Below are positions 23,471 to 30,995 of a DNA stretch of 37,568 bases, piece by piece. The notes under the pieces were generated by a model, which made no database searches, had not been told where the DNA came from, and saw only the letters and a program-made list of their open reading frames with translations. The stretch is taken from contig METM01000007.1 in the NCBI GenBank assembly GCA_001772335.1, positions 18,614 through 56,181 of the forward strand, in the 5' to 3' direction. Made by a program: the position numbers and the translations under genes. The DNA is from a candidate division WOR-1 bacterium RIFCSPHIGHO2_01_FULL_53_15. Lineage in GTDB: Bacteria > Margulisbacteria > WOR-1 > O2-12-FULL-45-9 > XYB2-FULL-48-7. How positions within the stretch are numbered: the stretch's first letter is position 1; each line of letters begins with the position of its first letter.

Positions 23471-25065
23471 ATTTTAAAAGTTGTCCCCTTCCCGACTTCA
23501 CTCTCGACTTCGATCGCGCCGTTGTGTTCCCTGATAATCCGGTGCGTTACGGCGAGCCCCATGCCCGTCCCGCTCTCTTTGGTAGTATAGAACGGATCAA
23601 AGATATTTGGCAATCGCTCCGCCGGGATCCCTTCGCCGGAATCCGCTATCTCGATCAAACATTTGTCATTTGTCATTTGACATTTGACATTTACGGCTCC
23701 GCCGTCCGGCATCGCCTGCATCGCGTTGAGAATAATGTTCATGAAGGCCTGGGTGAGTTTCTCCGCGCTCCCCTGAACGGGCGGCAGCGGCGCAAAGTTC
23801 CTGACGATCTCAATATCGGATTTGCGGCCCTGGTTCTCGACCAGCCGCAGAACGCCTTCCAATTCCCTGGCGAGATCGACCTCGGCCATGATGAGACCGG
23901 CCGGGTGGCCGAAGTCGAGCAGGTCTTCGACGATCCGGTTGACCCGGTCGAGCTGGCGCGGCACGATCTCCGAATATTTTTTGATGAAATCCGGGTCGTC
24001 GAGATTTTCCGGCAGGACCTGCGTCAAACCCTTGATCGAGGCAAGAGGGTTCTTGATCTCATGGGCCAGGCCGGCGGCGATCGTCCCTAAAGCTGAGAGC
24101 TTATCGGCCTGGAGGAGCCCCCGGTAGAGCTTGAGGTTTTCGGCCGAGAGGTCATTGATCGTCTTTTTATAAAAATAATCCCCCTTAAAGAACAGACGGT
24201 CGACGGCTGACTGGACGCGGTCGCGCAGCGGCTGGAAAACGATGACCGAAGCGAAGACAACGATCAGTGTCGCGCTTAATTCATTAAAACTGGTCAGGTT
24301 CGTGAAGATGCGGTTGGAAATAAGTATCGCCAGAGCGTAAAATACGGCAAAGAAGATCGTCAGCGTCGAATAAATGAGCCCTTCGCGAAAGACCAGCTCG
24401 ATATCCAAAAGATGATGCTTGACGATCGCGTAAGCAAGTATGGCAAGGTAAAACGGCAGGACGATGTAGCTGATGACCGGCAGATTTAAATTAAAGACCG
24501 GGAAAAAGGCGGTCGCGCCGCCGGCCAGGCCGACCACCGAAGAGAAGAAAATATATCTCGCCTGGTTCCTGAGCCCGCCCTGGCTTCGCCTTAAAAACCC
24601 GAACAGCCGGACAAAGGCGAAGACGAATTGGACAAGAAGAAAAACGGCAAAGACGGCATAAACGGGGCCGGGAGTCGGATAATACCGGTAACCGAGCCGC
24701 GGCGCGACATCGGCGACAAAATAAGGCGTCAGGACCATTAACAACAATATGGCGTTCGTAAAATAAGCCGCCGCCAGAATAGGCCGATCCTCCGCTAGCC
24801 GGTCGATAAATGAGATGATAAAACTCAAATAGAAAAGCGGGATCAGGACCGCCGCCCCGACATTCACCCTGCTCCAAAAAATAACCGCCTCCTTGCCCGG
24901 CACGATCTCCCCCATGAACTGCCCAAAGCACCAAACCCCGATGCTGGCCGCGAGCAGCGCCAGGAAAATATTTGAAAGGCGCTGCCGCCCGCGCGAAAAG
25001 ACAAAAATCCCCAGCGCGAACGAAGCCAGCGCCGTAAAGAGGAGAGAAATAATATTTAGGGTCAT
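23437..25065 (-). CDS. 7TM sensor histidine kinase, partner of the sigma-54 activator
   Basis: A 542-residue sensor kinase. The N-terminal 230 residues form about seven hydrophobic helices like those of the kinase at 13.7 kb; the linker (VFQPLRDRVQSAVDRLFFKG) is also shared. The H box is LAHEIKNPLASIKG (His near 335), of the NtrB/AtoS type, and the ATPase domain has an N box (MNIILNAMQAM), DSGEG and GTGMGLAV. Residues about 457-468, between N box and DSGEG, come from heptanucleotide repeats. I take the ATG at 25065 rather than the preceding TTG. It is divergent from the sigma-54 activator, making an evident two-component pair; the signal is unknown. Confidence 0.93.
   Translation of the reverse strand: MTLNIISLLFTALASFALGIFVFSRGRQRLSNIFLALLAASIGVWCFGQFMGEIVPGKEAVIFWSRVNVGAAVLIPLFYLSFIISFIDRLAEDRPILAAAYFTNAILLLMVLTPYFVADVAPRLGYRYYPTPGPVYAVFAVFLLVQFVFAFVRLFGFLRRSQGGLRNQARYIFFSSVVGLAGGATAFFPVFNLNLPVISYIVLPFYLAILAYAIVKHHLLDIELVFREGLIYSTLTIFFAVFYALAILISNRIFTNLTSFNELSATLIVVFASVIVFQPLRDRVQSAVDRLFFKGDYFYKKTINDLSAENLKLYRGLLQADKLSALGTIAAGLAHEIKNPLASIKGLTQVLPENLDDPDFIKKYSEIVPRQLDRVNRIVEDLLDFGHPAGLIMAEVDLARELEGVLRLVENQGRKSDIEIVRNFAPLPPVQGSAEKLTQAFMNIILNAMQAMPDGGAVNVKCQMTNDKCLIEIADSGEGIPAERLPNIFDPFYTTKESGTGMGLAVTHRIIREHNGAIEVESEVGKGTTFKICLPIRPEPSA
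23660..23694. repeat. Heptanucleotide repeat inside the histidine kinase gene
   Basis: Plus-strand units CATTTGT, CATTTGT, CATTTGA, CATTTGA, CATTTAC. This is the same 7-mer family as at 9278-9312, read here from the other strand (residues VKCQMTNDKCL in the kinase ATPase domain). Confidence 0.9.
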
Positions 25066-25072
25066 CAATAAA

Positions 25073-25081
25073 ATTCTATCA
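25073..25081 (-). promoter_or_regulatory. Extended -10 promoter of the histidine kinase operon
   Basis: TGATAGAAT on the minus strand, 7 nt before the ATG at 25065; predicted leaderless. It is interleaved with the -35 region of the divergent activator promoter. Confidence 0.6.
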
Positions 25082-25087
25082 CAGATT

Positions 25088-25116
25088 TTGACCCGAAGCT
25101 AAAAGCGTGCTAAAAT
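25088..25116 (+). promoter_or_regulatory. Promoter of the sigma-54 activator gene
   Basis: TTGACC (25088-25093), 17-nt spacer, TAAAAT (25111-25116) preceded by TGC, then 7 nt to the ATG at 25124. No ribosome-binding site; a leaderless mRNA is predicted. Confidence 0.7.
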
Positions 25117-25123
25117 TTATCGT

Positions 25124-26491
25124 ATGAACAGCCAAAAACAAGTGATCCTGGCCGTCGATGACGAAGCTGATATGCTGGAAACCTACCGCGGCATTCTGGG
25201 CAAAAAATTCGACCTGCTAACCGCCGCCTCCGGACACGAAGCGCTGGATATTCTCAAGAAACAAGAGATCCCTCTTGTCCTGCTCGATATTAAAATGCCA
25301 AAGATGAACGGGCTCGAAATCCTCAAAAAGATCAAAGCCATGGAACTCGAAGCCGATATCATCATGGTCACCGCCTCCAAAGATGTCGCTCCGGCTGTTG
25401 AGGCGATGAAGCTGGGCGCGGTTGATTATGTGACCAAGCCGTTTGAGGTCAAAGAACTGCAGATCGTGATCGAAAAAGCGCTCGAAAAAAGGGGACTGGT
25501 CAGGGAGAATCTTTATCTCAAGGACGCGCTCAAAGATGCCACCGAATACTGCGACCTGATCGGCCAAACACCGGTCATGCAGAAACTTTTCGAAACGATC
25601 AGCCGCGTCGCCCCCGCCGACTCAACCGTCCTGGTCCACGGGGAATCGGGAACCGGCAAGGAGCTGGTCGCCCGGGCGATCCACAAGAAGAGCAAGCGCG
25701 CCCAGCAGCCGTTCGTGACCGTCAACTGCGCGGCTATTCCTGAAAATCTTCTTGAATCAGAACTCTTTGGCCATGAGCGCGGCTCTTTCACCGGGGCGCT
25801 TGAGCGCCGGCTCGGCAAATTCGAGCTGGCCGACGGCGGCACCCTTTTTCTCGACGAGATCGGCTGTATGCCCGCGGCCATGCAGGCCAAACTCCTGCGC
25901 GTGTTAGAAGACCGGATCATTGAGCGGCTGGGCGGCGAAAAGGGCCTGCCGGTCGACGTGCGCATTGTCTCGGCCACCAACATCGATTTCCAGAAAGAGA
26001 TCAAAGACGGTAAATTCCGCCACGACCTCTATTACCGGCTCAATGTCATCCCGATCGATCTGGCGCCCCTGCGCGAGCGCAAAGCCGACATCGGGCTTTT
26101 CGTCAAATATTTTCTTGGCAAGTTCAACAAGACGCTGAACAAGAGCGTCAAAAGTTTTTCGGGCGGCGCCCTGAAGGCGATGCAGAACTATGACTGGCCG
26201 GGCAATGTGCGGGAACTGCAAAACCTGATCGAGCGGGTTGTGGTCTTGGCCAGCGGGCCGACTGTCACAGAAAAGGACTTGCCCTTTGCGCCTGCGATCA
26301 AAGTCGAATCGGCGCCGGTCGAATTAACGGGCGCGGTCGGAAAATTGAACGATCGCCTGGCAAACTACGAAAAAGAGCTGATCATAAAAGCGCTCGCCGA
26401 TTGCGCGGATAACCGCACCAGAGCGGCGGAACTCCTCGGCATCCCCCGCTCCTCGCTCAACTCTAAACTTTCAACCTTAGGTCTTGCCTGA
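25124..26491 (+). CDS. NtrC-family sigma-54-dependent response regulator
   Basis: A 455-residue activator: receiver domain at 1-125 with Asp55 (LLDIKMP), AAA+ domain at about 145-385 with Walker A GESGTGKE near 174, the sigma-54-contacting loop GSFTGA near 220 (a Ser variant of GAFTGA), and Walker B GGTLFLDEIG, and a C-terminal Fis-type helix-turn-helix (TRAAELLGIPRSSLNSKL). It should activate promoters read by RpoN in response to the divergent kinase. No gene in the window has a -24/-12 promoter that I could recognise, so its targets lie elsewhere. The last 29 bp overlap the convergent patatin gene. Confidence 0.95.
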   Translation: MNSQKQVILAVDDEADMLETYRGILGKKFDLLTAASGHEALDILKKQEIPLVLLDIKMPKMNGLEILKKIKAMELEADIIMVTASKDVAPAVEAMKLGAVDYVTKPFEVKELQIVIEKALEKRGLVRENLYLKDALKDATEYCDLIGQTPVMQKLFETISRVAPADSTVLVHGESGTGKELVARAIHKKSKRAQQPFVTVNCAAIPENLLESELFGHERGSFTGALERRLGKFELADGGTLFLDEIGCMPAAMQAKLLRVLEDRIIERLGGEKGLPVDVRIVSATNIDFQKEIKDGKFRHDLYYRLNVIPIDLAPLRERKADIGLFVKYFLGKFNKTLNKSVKSFSGGALKAMQNYDWPGNVRELQNLIERVVVLASGPTVTEKDLPFAPAIKVESAPVELTGAVGKLNDRLANYEKELIIKALADCADNRTRAAELLGIPRSSLNSKLSTLGLA

Positions 26492-27266
26492 TCTTGCGGC
26501 TCAGCCGGTGGGCGGCGACTTCGCCGGCGGCGATCAGCTTTCTTGCCTTGTGGAGATCAAGGTGCCAGATATCCTCTGCCTCCATCTTTAGTTCGATCAG
26601 CGTGTCGGCCCGCCCGGCCTCCTCGCGCTGGAGCTTCTTAAGGACCAGGTCAAGCGCGCGGCCCAATACCTGCATCGCCTCCCCGGGCAGGACATTGATC
26701 GTCGTTTCGGGGATGACATCCGAGGCGATAACGTAATCGGCGCCCATCTCGCGGGCGAGATCGACCGGGACATTCGAAGCGATTCCGCCGTCGATCAGAT
26801 ACTTGCCCTCCAGCACCCCTGGCGCGAAAACTCCGGGGAAAGTGGCGCTTGAGGCCACCGCTTTGGCGACCTTGCCGCTGTTGATGACGACTCTTTCCCC
26901 CGTTCTGATGTCGGTCGCCGCCGCCGCGAAAGGTATTTTCAGGTCCTTAAACTCGATGTCGCCGATATATTTGACGACAAAATCCTCGATCGCGGCCGGC
27001 GAGGTAAAGCCGGGACGAAAGAGGGTAAAGCGAAAAAAATCGCTCCATTTTATCCTCTGCACGATCTCTTCCAGCAGATTGATATCCAGGCCGGCGGCAT
27101 AGACCGCGCCGACCAGAGCTCCAGCCGAGGTCGCGGCGATATAGTCGATCGGCACTTTATACGAAGCGAGGGCCTTGATCACGCCGATATGGGCGATCCC
27201 CCGCGCCACCCCGCCGCCCAGGACCAGGCCGACTTTTGGCTTCCGCCAGGGCGGCCAGAAGATCAT
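26463..27266 (-). CDS. Patatin-like phospholipase, RssA/NTE type
   Basis: A 267-residue patatin-fold lipid acyl hydrolase. The oxyanion motif GGGVARGIAHIGVIKAL (17-33), the nucleophile Ser47 in AATSAGALVG (the usual first Gly of GxSxG is Ala here), and the Asp of the catalytic dyad in LIDGGIASNVPV are visible. No signal peptide is seen, so it is likely cytoplasmic or membrane-associated. Length matches the bacterial RssA-like group. Its ATG overlaps the serA stop (ATGA), though no functional link with serine synthesis is evident. Substrate is unknown. Confidence 0.9.
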   Translation of the reverse strand: MIFWPPWRKPKVGLVLGGGVARGIAHIGVIKALASYKVPIDYIAATSAGALVGAVYAAGLDINLLEEIVQRIKWSDFFRFTLFRPGFTSPAAIEDFVVKYIGDIEFKDLKIPFAAAATDIRTGERVVINSGKVAKAVASSATFPGVFAPGVLEGKYLIDGGIASNVPVDLAREMGADYVIASDVIPETTINVLPGEAMQVLGRALDLVLKKLQREEAGRADTLIELKMEAEDIWHLDLHKARKLIAAGEVAAHRLSRKIRQDLRLKV

Positions 27267-28840
27267 ACTTTGACCAGAGTCGCGCCGAAGATCCCTTCGA
27301 TCGAAGTGAAGTCCGCCAGAACTTTATCCGGGATCGGATTATCGACGTTCAAGACCATGACCGCCCGCTCGCCGATCTTGACCCGCCCGACATCCATGGC
27401 CGCAATGTTAATGTTGTGTTTGCCCAGGAATGTGCCGACCTTGCCGATCATTCCGGGCTTATCGATATTTTGCAAGATGATCATGTAGCCCTCGGGCACC
27501 GCGTCGACCCGGAAACCGTCGATCATGACGAGCCGGTCCCCCACCCCGACAAAGACCGTGCCGCCCACCGTGCGCGTCTCTTTTTCCGTCCTGAGCCTGA
27601 GCGTGATCAGATTGGCAAAATCCCTCGCCTCTTTGCTCTTACTCTCGACGATCTCGATCCCCCGCTCCTTGGCCACGAACGGCGCGTTGACGAAATTAAC
27701 CTTGACGTCAAGGATCGGCGTCAGCAGTCCCTTGAGCACGATCGTTGTCAGGGGCGAGACGTTAAGCTCGGCAATTTCACCGGAATATTCAACTTCGACC
27801 CTGGAGATGGCGCCCTTGACGATCTGCGCCGCCAGGGCGCCGAGCTTTTCGGCGATGCTCATGTAAGGCTTGACGGGAGCGATGAGCTCCGGTTTCATCG
27901 ATGGGATGTTGACCGCCGAGCGGGCCGCGCCGCCTCGCAGGACCTCGATCACCTGCTCAGCCACGTCGACCGCGACGTTGACCTGCGCCTCGACCGTTGA
28001 GGCGCCAAGATGCGGCGTGACCACGATGTTATCGAGCCCGAAGAGCGGGCTTTGCTCGGCCGGCTCTTTTTCGAAAACATCGAGCGCGGCGGCGCTGACC
28101 TGGCCGCTCTTTAACGCGTCATAAAGCGCCTGCTCATCGATAATGCCGCCGCGAGCGGCATTGACGAGGCGCACCCCTTTCTTCATTTTGGCGATCGCCC
28201 CGGCGTTGATCAGGCCGGCCGTTTCTTTTGTTTTGGGAATGTGGAAGGTAATAAAGTCGGCTTCCTTGATAAGCTCGTCAAAGTTTTTGAGCTCAACGCC
28301 CAATCCCCTGGCGTATTCGGCCGTGACGAACGGGTCGGAACCAATGACCCGCATCCCCATGCCAAGGGCGTAGGAAGCGACCCGGCGGCCGATCTTGCCG
28401 AGCCCGACGACGCCCAATGTCTTGTTTAGAACTTCGACACCCTTGAACGACTTTTTGTCCCAGACGCCGGACTTTAACTTCGCGTGCGCCTGCGGGATCG
28501 AGCGAGCCATGGAGAGAAGCATCGCCCAGGTATGCTCGGCGGCGGCCACGGTGTTCCCTTCCGGCGAGTTGACGACGATGACGCCGTGCTTGGTCGCGGT
28601 CGGCAGGTCGATGTTATCGACGCCGACCCCGGCCCGGCCGATGATCTTGAGGTTCTTGCCGGCTTCGATTATCTTGGGCGTCACCCTGGTCTCGGAACGG
28701 ACGATGAGGGCGTCGTATTGCGGAATGATCTTGATAAGATCGTCTTCAGATAAACCGGCCTTAGAATCGACCTCAAACCCGGCCTCTCTGATCAATTTCA
28801 AACCCTCTTCGACGCATTTGTCCATGGCTAATACTTTCAT
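27263..28840 (-). CDS. serA: D-3-phosphoglycerate dehydrogenase
   Basis: A 525-residue type I phosphoglycerate dehydrogenase, first step of serine synthesis from 3-phosphoglycerate. It has the substrate-binding domain, the NAD-binding Rossmann motif GLGKIGRRVASYALG near 147, the active-site residues in NAARGGIIDE and the His of HLGAST, an intervening allosteric substrate-binding domain (about 315-450) and a C-terminal ACT domain (MIILQNIDKPGMIGKVGTFLG) for serine feedback. GAGGAGA precedes the ATG, and only 1 nt separates it from the Fic stop. The class V aminotransferase at 32-33 kb could supply the next transamination step, but is not adjacent. Confidence 0.96.
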   Translation of the reverse strand: MKVLAMDKCVEEGLKLIREAGFEVDSKAGLSEDDLIKIIPQYDALIVRSETRVTPKIIEAGKNLKIIGRAGVGVDNIDLPTATKHGVIVVNSPEGNTVAAAEHTWAMLLSMARSIPQAHAKLKSGVWDKKSFKGVEVLNKTLGVVGLGKIGRRVASYALGMGMRVIGSDPFVTAEYARGLGVELKNFDELIKEADFITFHIPKTKETAGLINAGAIAKMKKGVRLVNAARGGIIDEQALYDALKSGQVSAAALDVFEKEPAEQSPLFGLDNIVVTPHLGASTVEAQVNVAVDVAEQVIEVLRGGAARSAVNIPSMKPELIAPVKPYMSIAEKLGALAAQIVKGAISRVEVEYSGEIAELNVSPLTTIVLKGLLTPILDVKVNFVNAPFVAKERGIEIVESKSKEARDFANLITLRLRTEKETRTVGGTVFVGVGDRLVMIDGFRVDAVPEGYMIILQNIDKPGMIGKVGTFLGKHNINIAAMDVGRVKIGERAVMVLNVDNPIPDKVLADFTSIEGIFGATLVKV

Positions 28841-28841
28841 G

Positions 28842-29615
28842 TCATATTCTCCTCTCTTTTGGGATATAGCTTATATAGATATCGGCAGCCTTAGTAACGT
28901 ATTGCGCAACCAAAATTTCAAATTGCTCGAGTTCGCCCTGATGAGCCCTCTCCAGGGCATTGTAGTAATTTTTTCTCGGTTCAGTTTCACACTCAAAAAT
29001 CGCTATTGGATAACCGTATTTCACGAGAATTAAATTCATCAATAAACGCGAGGTGCGGCCGTTGCCGTCGATGAAAGGATGGATATCGACCAGTTTGAAG
29101 TGCGCCTGCGCGGCAAACCTGACGGGATGCATAGTTTTACGCTCTTGATTATTGGCCAGCCATTGAGAAAAATCACTCATAAGAGAAGGCAATTCATCCG
29201 GCCCTGGACATTTGTGCCTTGAGCCGCTGATCCTCACTTCCAGATCCCTCAGCTTGCCTGCATAATGGTTATTAATCCCCTCAAGAATTAAGCCATGAAT
29301 GCGCAAAACATCACGCTGAGTAATCGGTTCAACTTTATCAAATAATTCATCCAAATAATCAATTGCATTCTTATGATTGGTCACTTCTAAATGCTCACGC
29401 ATGCTTTTCCCGGAAATCGTCAGCCCTTCTTTCAAAATAAGCATTGTCTCCTGAAGCGTCATTGAATTGCCTTCGATAGCATTACTATTGTACGTCCACT
29501 CTACATCCAGATATTCATGCAATTTATCCAGCACAATCTTCGGCAGCGGCCGCGCCGCGTCGATCTTCGCCTTTTTTTCGTCAATTTCTTTGAGAAGGAC
29601 ATCTAAAGAAGTCAT
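28842..29615 (-). CDS. Fic-domain protein with N-terminal inhibitory motif
   Basis: A 257-residue Fic protein. The catalytic motif HPFIDGNGRT (residues 179-188) is complete, as needed for AMP transfer from ATP to a hydroxyl side chain. The inhibitory (S/T)xxxE(G/N) motif is present at the N-terminus as SNAIEG (44-49), so this is a class II, self-inhibited Fic. A beta-hairpin flap region lies around 118-131. No winged-helix domain was recognised at the C-terminus. The ATG follows a TATAAT box by 7 nt with no ribosome-binding site. It sits between truA and serA; target protein unknown. Confidence 0.9.
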   Translation of the reverse strand: MTSLDVLLKEIDEKKAKIDAARPLPKIVLDKLHEYLDVEWTYNSNAIEGNSMTLQETMLILKEGLTISGKSMREHLEVTNHKNAIDYLDELFDKVEPITQRDVLRIHGLILEGINNHYAGKLRDLEVRISGSRHKCPGPDELPSLMSDFSQWLANNQERKTMHPVRFAAQAHFKLVDIHPFIDGNGRTSRLLMNLILVKYGYPIAIFECETEPRKNYYNALERAHQGELEQFEILVAQYVTKAADIYISYIPKERRI

Positions 29616-29622
29616 ATTGAAA

Positions 29623-29651
29623 ATTATACCTCAAAAATTAATTCTGACCAA
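29623..29651 (-). promoter_or_regulatory. Promoter of the Fic-serA-patatin genes
   Basis: Minus strand TTGGTC (29651-29646), 17-nt spacer, TATAAT (29628-29623), then 7 nt to the ATG at 29615. It lies in the last codons of truA and predicts a leaderless fic mRNA. Confidence 0.6.
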
Positions 29652-30401
29652 GCACAATCCCCGCCCCGGCGCGGTTTTGCCGGCCTGCCGGCGGTCCTTG
29701 GCCAGGATCAGCTTTTTGATGCTCTCCGGTTCTCGCCGTCCCAATCCCACCTCGACCAGCGTCCCGACCATATTCCTGACCATTTTGTAGAGGAAACCGT
29801 TGCCGGCCATTCTGATACGAATCACCCTCTCCTTCCCCCAAATGACCAATGACCAATTTCCAATGACCAATGAATGTATGATCCGGACATGATCATTGTC
29901 GTCCCCACCAGCGGCGCAGAATGAAGAAAAATCATGCTTGCCGACGAGATATCTCGCCGCTTTCTTCATGGCGGAAAGGTTCAGTTTCGGTTTCACATGC
30001 CAGGCGATCTTTCGCAAATGCGGCGGCATAATTGGGCCATTGAAGATGAGGTATTCGTAGGTCTTGCCCTTCACCTTATCATTAGCCTGCTCCTCCGCCT
30101 TAAGCGCACGGAGATCTTCGGGCAACAGGGCGTTCAAAGCTTTGACAATGCTTTCTCTGGGAATTTTATAAGGCGGCTTGAAGAAAATAACGTTGTCCAA
30201 AGCGTGGACACCGGCGTCGGTCCGGGAGACCGCCCGGGCGGTTATTTTTTTCTTGTAGATGACCTGAAGGGCTTTTTCTATCTCGCCGCGAATCGTTCGC
30301 TTGCCCGGCTGAAGCTCCCAGCCGGCAAAGTCGGCGCCATCGTATGAAACGGTCAGTTTAATATTGGGAAAGAAACCGCGGCCTTGCTTACCGATAGACA
30401 T
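29631..30401 (-). CDS. truA: tRNA pseudouridine(38-40) synthase
   Basis: A 256-residue TruA, which isomerises uridines 38-40 in the anticodon stem-loop of tRNAs. The catalytic Asp is in the motif SRTDAGVHA, and the C-terminal GNGFLYKMVRNMVGTLVEVG segment is typical. Residues around 175-190 (HSLVIGNWSLVIWG) are encoded by heptanucleotide repeats and replace a less repetitive strand in usual family members. The ATG at 30401 lies inside the end of the broken relE-like gene, preceded by AGGAAAG at close spacing. The first dozen residues before NIKLTVSYDG look like an extension; no other start codon is suitably placed. Confidence 0.92.
   Translation of the reverse strand: MSIGKQGRGFFPNIKLTVSYDGADFAGWELQPGKRTIRGEIEKALQVIYKKKITARAVSRTDAGVHALDNVIFFKPPYKIPRESIVKALNALLPEDLRALKAEEQANDKVKGKTYEYLIFNGPIMPPHLRKIAWHVKPKLNLSAMKKAARYLVGKHDFSSFCAAGGDDNDHVRIIHSLVIGNWSLVIWGKERVIRIRMAGNGFLYKMVRNMVGTLVEVGLGRREPESIKKLILAKDRRQAGKTAPGRGLCLVRINF
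29841..29875. repeat. Heptanucleotide repeat inside truA
   Basis: Five tandem units on the plus strand: AATGACC, AATGACC, AATTTCC, AATGACC, AATGAAT. They encode a 7-residue-period beta-strand-like segment of TruA. Confidence 0.88.
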
Positions 30402-30525
30402 CTTTCCTGTGACCGGCCGCGTAAACCGTCACAATTTTGTTCGTAATTTGTCCGACAATGCCGCGATTAAGTTTTTCGATCTCTTTTAAAGCCGATTTTT
30501 TTACCTCAACCTTATAGAAGGCCAT
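30388..30525 (-). pseudogene. RelE/ParE-like toxin with an internal deletion
   Basis: An ATG at 30525 opens a 45-residue frame. Its start, MAFYKVEVKKSALKEIEKL, is the N-terminal helix of RelE-type mRNA interferases, and its end, GHRKDVYR, is the characteristic RelE C-terminus (usually VGHRKDVYR). The roughly 40 residues that should lie between, carrying the central beta-sheet, are absent while the frame stays open. The ATG overlaps the antitoxin stop as TAATG, the normal arrangement of such operons. It is therefore the scar of a toxin gene, unlikely to be active. truA begins inside its 3' end. Confidence 0.75.
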
Positions 30526-30707
30526 TATTTTTTAAGCTTCCTTTTTACCTCTCCCCAAGGAATAGTTTTCTCTTGTTTCCGGTCTGCAATAATTACCAGA
30601 TCTTCGAGGTCTTCCAACAACTCCTCGTATGTCCTGACATCCAGGACAACCGCCTCTTTATGACCCTTTTCGTCAGTCAAGAATTTTTCCTTTAATTTTA
30701 AATTCAC
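30525..30707 (-). CDS. Phd/RelB-like antitoxin
   Basis: A 60-residue acidic/basic mixed helical protein (MNLKLKEKFLTDEKGHKEAVVLDVRTYEELLEDLEDL...). The VVLDVRTYEELLEDLEDLVIIADR segment is the usual dimerisation core of Phd/YefM/RelB-type antitoxins. The frame is open up to an ATG at 30737, but that lies on the -10 box; the GTG at 30707 is chosen because GAGGTGA precedes it by about 8 nt. It overlaps the remnant toxin gene by 1 nt. With the toxin deleted it may persist as a regulator or be decaying. Confidence 0.7.
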   Translation of the reverse strand: MNLKLKEKFLTDEKGHKEAVVLDVRTYEELLEDLEDLVIIADRKQEKTIPWGEVKRKLKK

Positions 30708-30725
30708 CTGAATCACCTCTGAGAG

Positions 30726-30734
30726 ATTATAACA
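30726..30734 (-). promoter_or_regulatory. Extended -10 promoter of the antitoxin-toxin remnant-truA genes
   Basis: TGTTATAAT on the minus strand. The predicted leader of about 12 nt keeps the GAGGTGA site ahead of the GTG at 30707. Confidence 0.6.
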
Positions 30735-30768
30735 CAAAACTTATTACAATCCATGTATATACTGGGGA

Positions 30769-30790
30769 TCCCCATACTGAAGTATGGGGA
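30769..30790. repeat. 22-bp palindrome, CCCC-ATAC-TGAA-GTAT-GGGG
   Basis: Perfect 10-nt arms (TCCCCATACT and its complement) around a GA loop. The preceding GGGGATCCCC (30764-30773) offers an alternative pairing. It is the same 20-nt design as the elements at 3590-3609 and 30817-30836. Confidence 0.85.
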
Positions 30791-30816
30791 ATTATTGATT
30801 AGCGCCCAAAAATATT

Positions 30817-30836
30817 CCCCACACTTTAGTGTGGGG
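30817..30836. repeat. 20-bp palindrome, CCCC-ACAC-TTTA-GTGT-GGGG
   Basis: Perfect 9-nt arms and a 2-nt loop; differs from the element at 3590-3609 by one base in the loop. On the minus strand it is followed by a short T-rich run, so weak termination is possible, but the other copies do not support that role. Confidence 0.85.
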
Positions 30837-30890
30837 TGTCGCCATAAATTATGTCAAATAGCGGTAAATCTTAATTCTAGTCGGTTGGGC

Positions 30891-30967
30891 CTAAAGCAGT
30901 TCCATCGCCGCTTTGACGTTTACCCCGACCGAAGCATCGGGGCCGGCGCCGAAGTTGGCCTTGGCGC
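30891..30967 (-). pseudogene. Duplicated 3' end of the class V aminotransferase gene, interrupted
   Basis: Positions 30891-30918 are identical to 32059-32086 (28 of 28), which is the stop codon and last nine codons of the aminotransferase gene. Positions 30943-30967 match 32087-32111 in 24 of 25 bases. The two halves are split by 24 extra bases at 30919-30942. The copy is in the same orientation as the intact gene and about 1.17 kb from it. Confidence 0.88.
30919..30942. mobile_element. 24-nt palindromic insertion in the duplicated gene end
   Basis: The insertion is TTTA followed by CCCC-GACC-GAAG-CATC-GGGG: an imperfect hairpin with 6-bp outer stem (CCCCGA/TCGGGG). The intact copy at 32059-32111 lacks it, giving a direct empty/filled comparison. 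The 4-4-4-4-4 plan is the same as that of the other palindromes in the window. Confidence 0.65.
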
Positions 30968-30995
30968 TAATGGGCTCGAACGGATCAACATGATC

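Larger units (their letters stand above)
30738..30995. other. Gene-free stretch with palindromes and a gene fragment
   Basis: No coding potential was found. It holds two CCCC...GGGG palindromes, a duplicated 3' end of the downstream aminotransferase gene, and a 24-nt palindromic insertion within that fragment; each is listed separately. Confidence 0.6.

Noticed and set aside
27236-28000. Plus-strand frame of 254 codons antisense to serA
   Set aside because: Shadow of serA, whose catalytic and ACT motifs are unmistakable.
28830-28860. Riboswitch or leader upstream of serA (also considered for aroF)
   Set aside because: Both genes start 1-7 nt after the preceding gene, leaving no leader.
30708-30737. 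ATG at 30737 as the antitoxin start
   Set aside because: It lies on the TGTTATAAT promoter; GTG at 30707 with GAGGTGA fits better.
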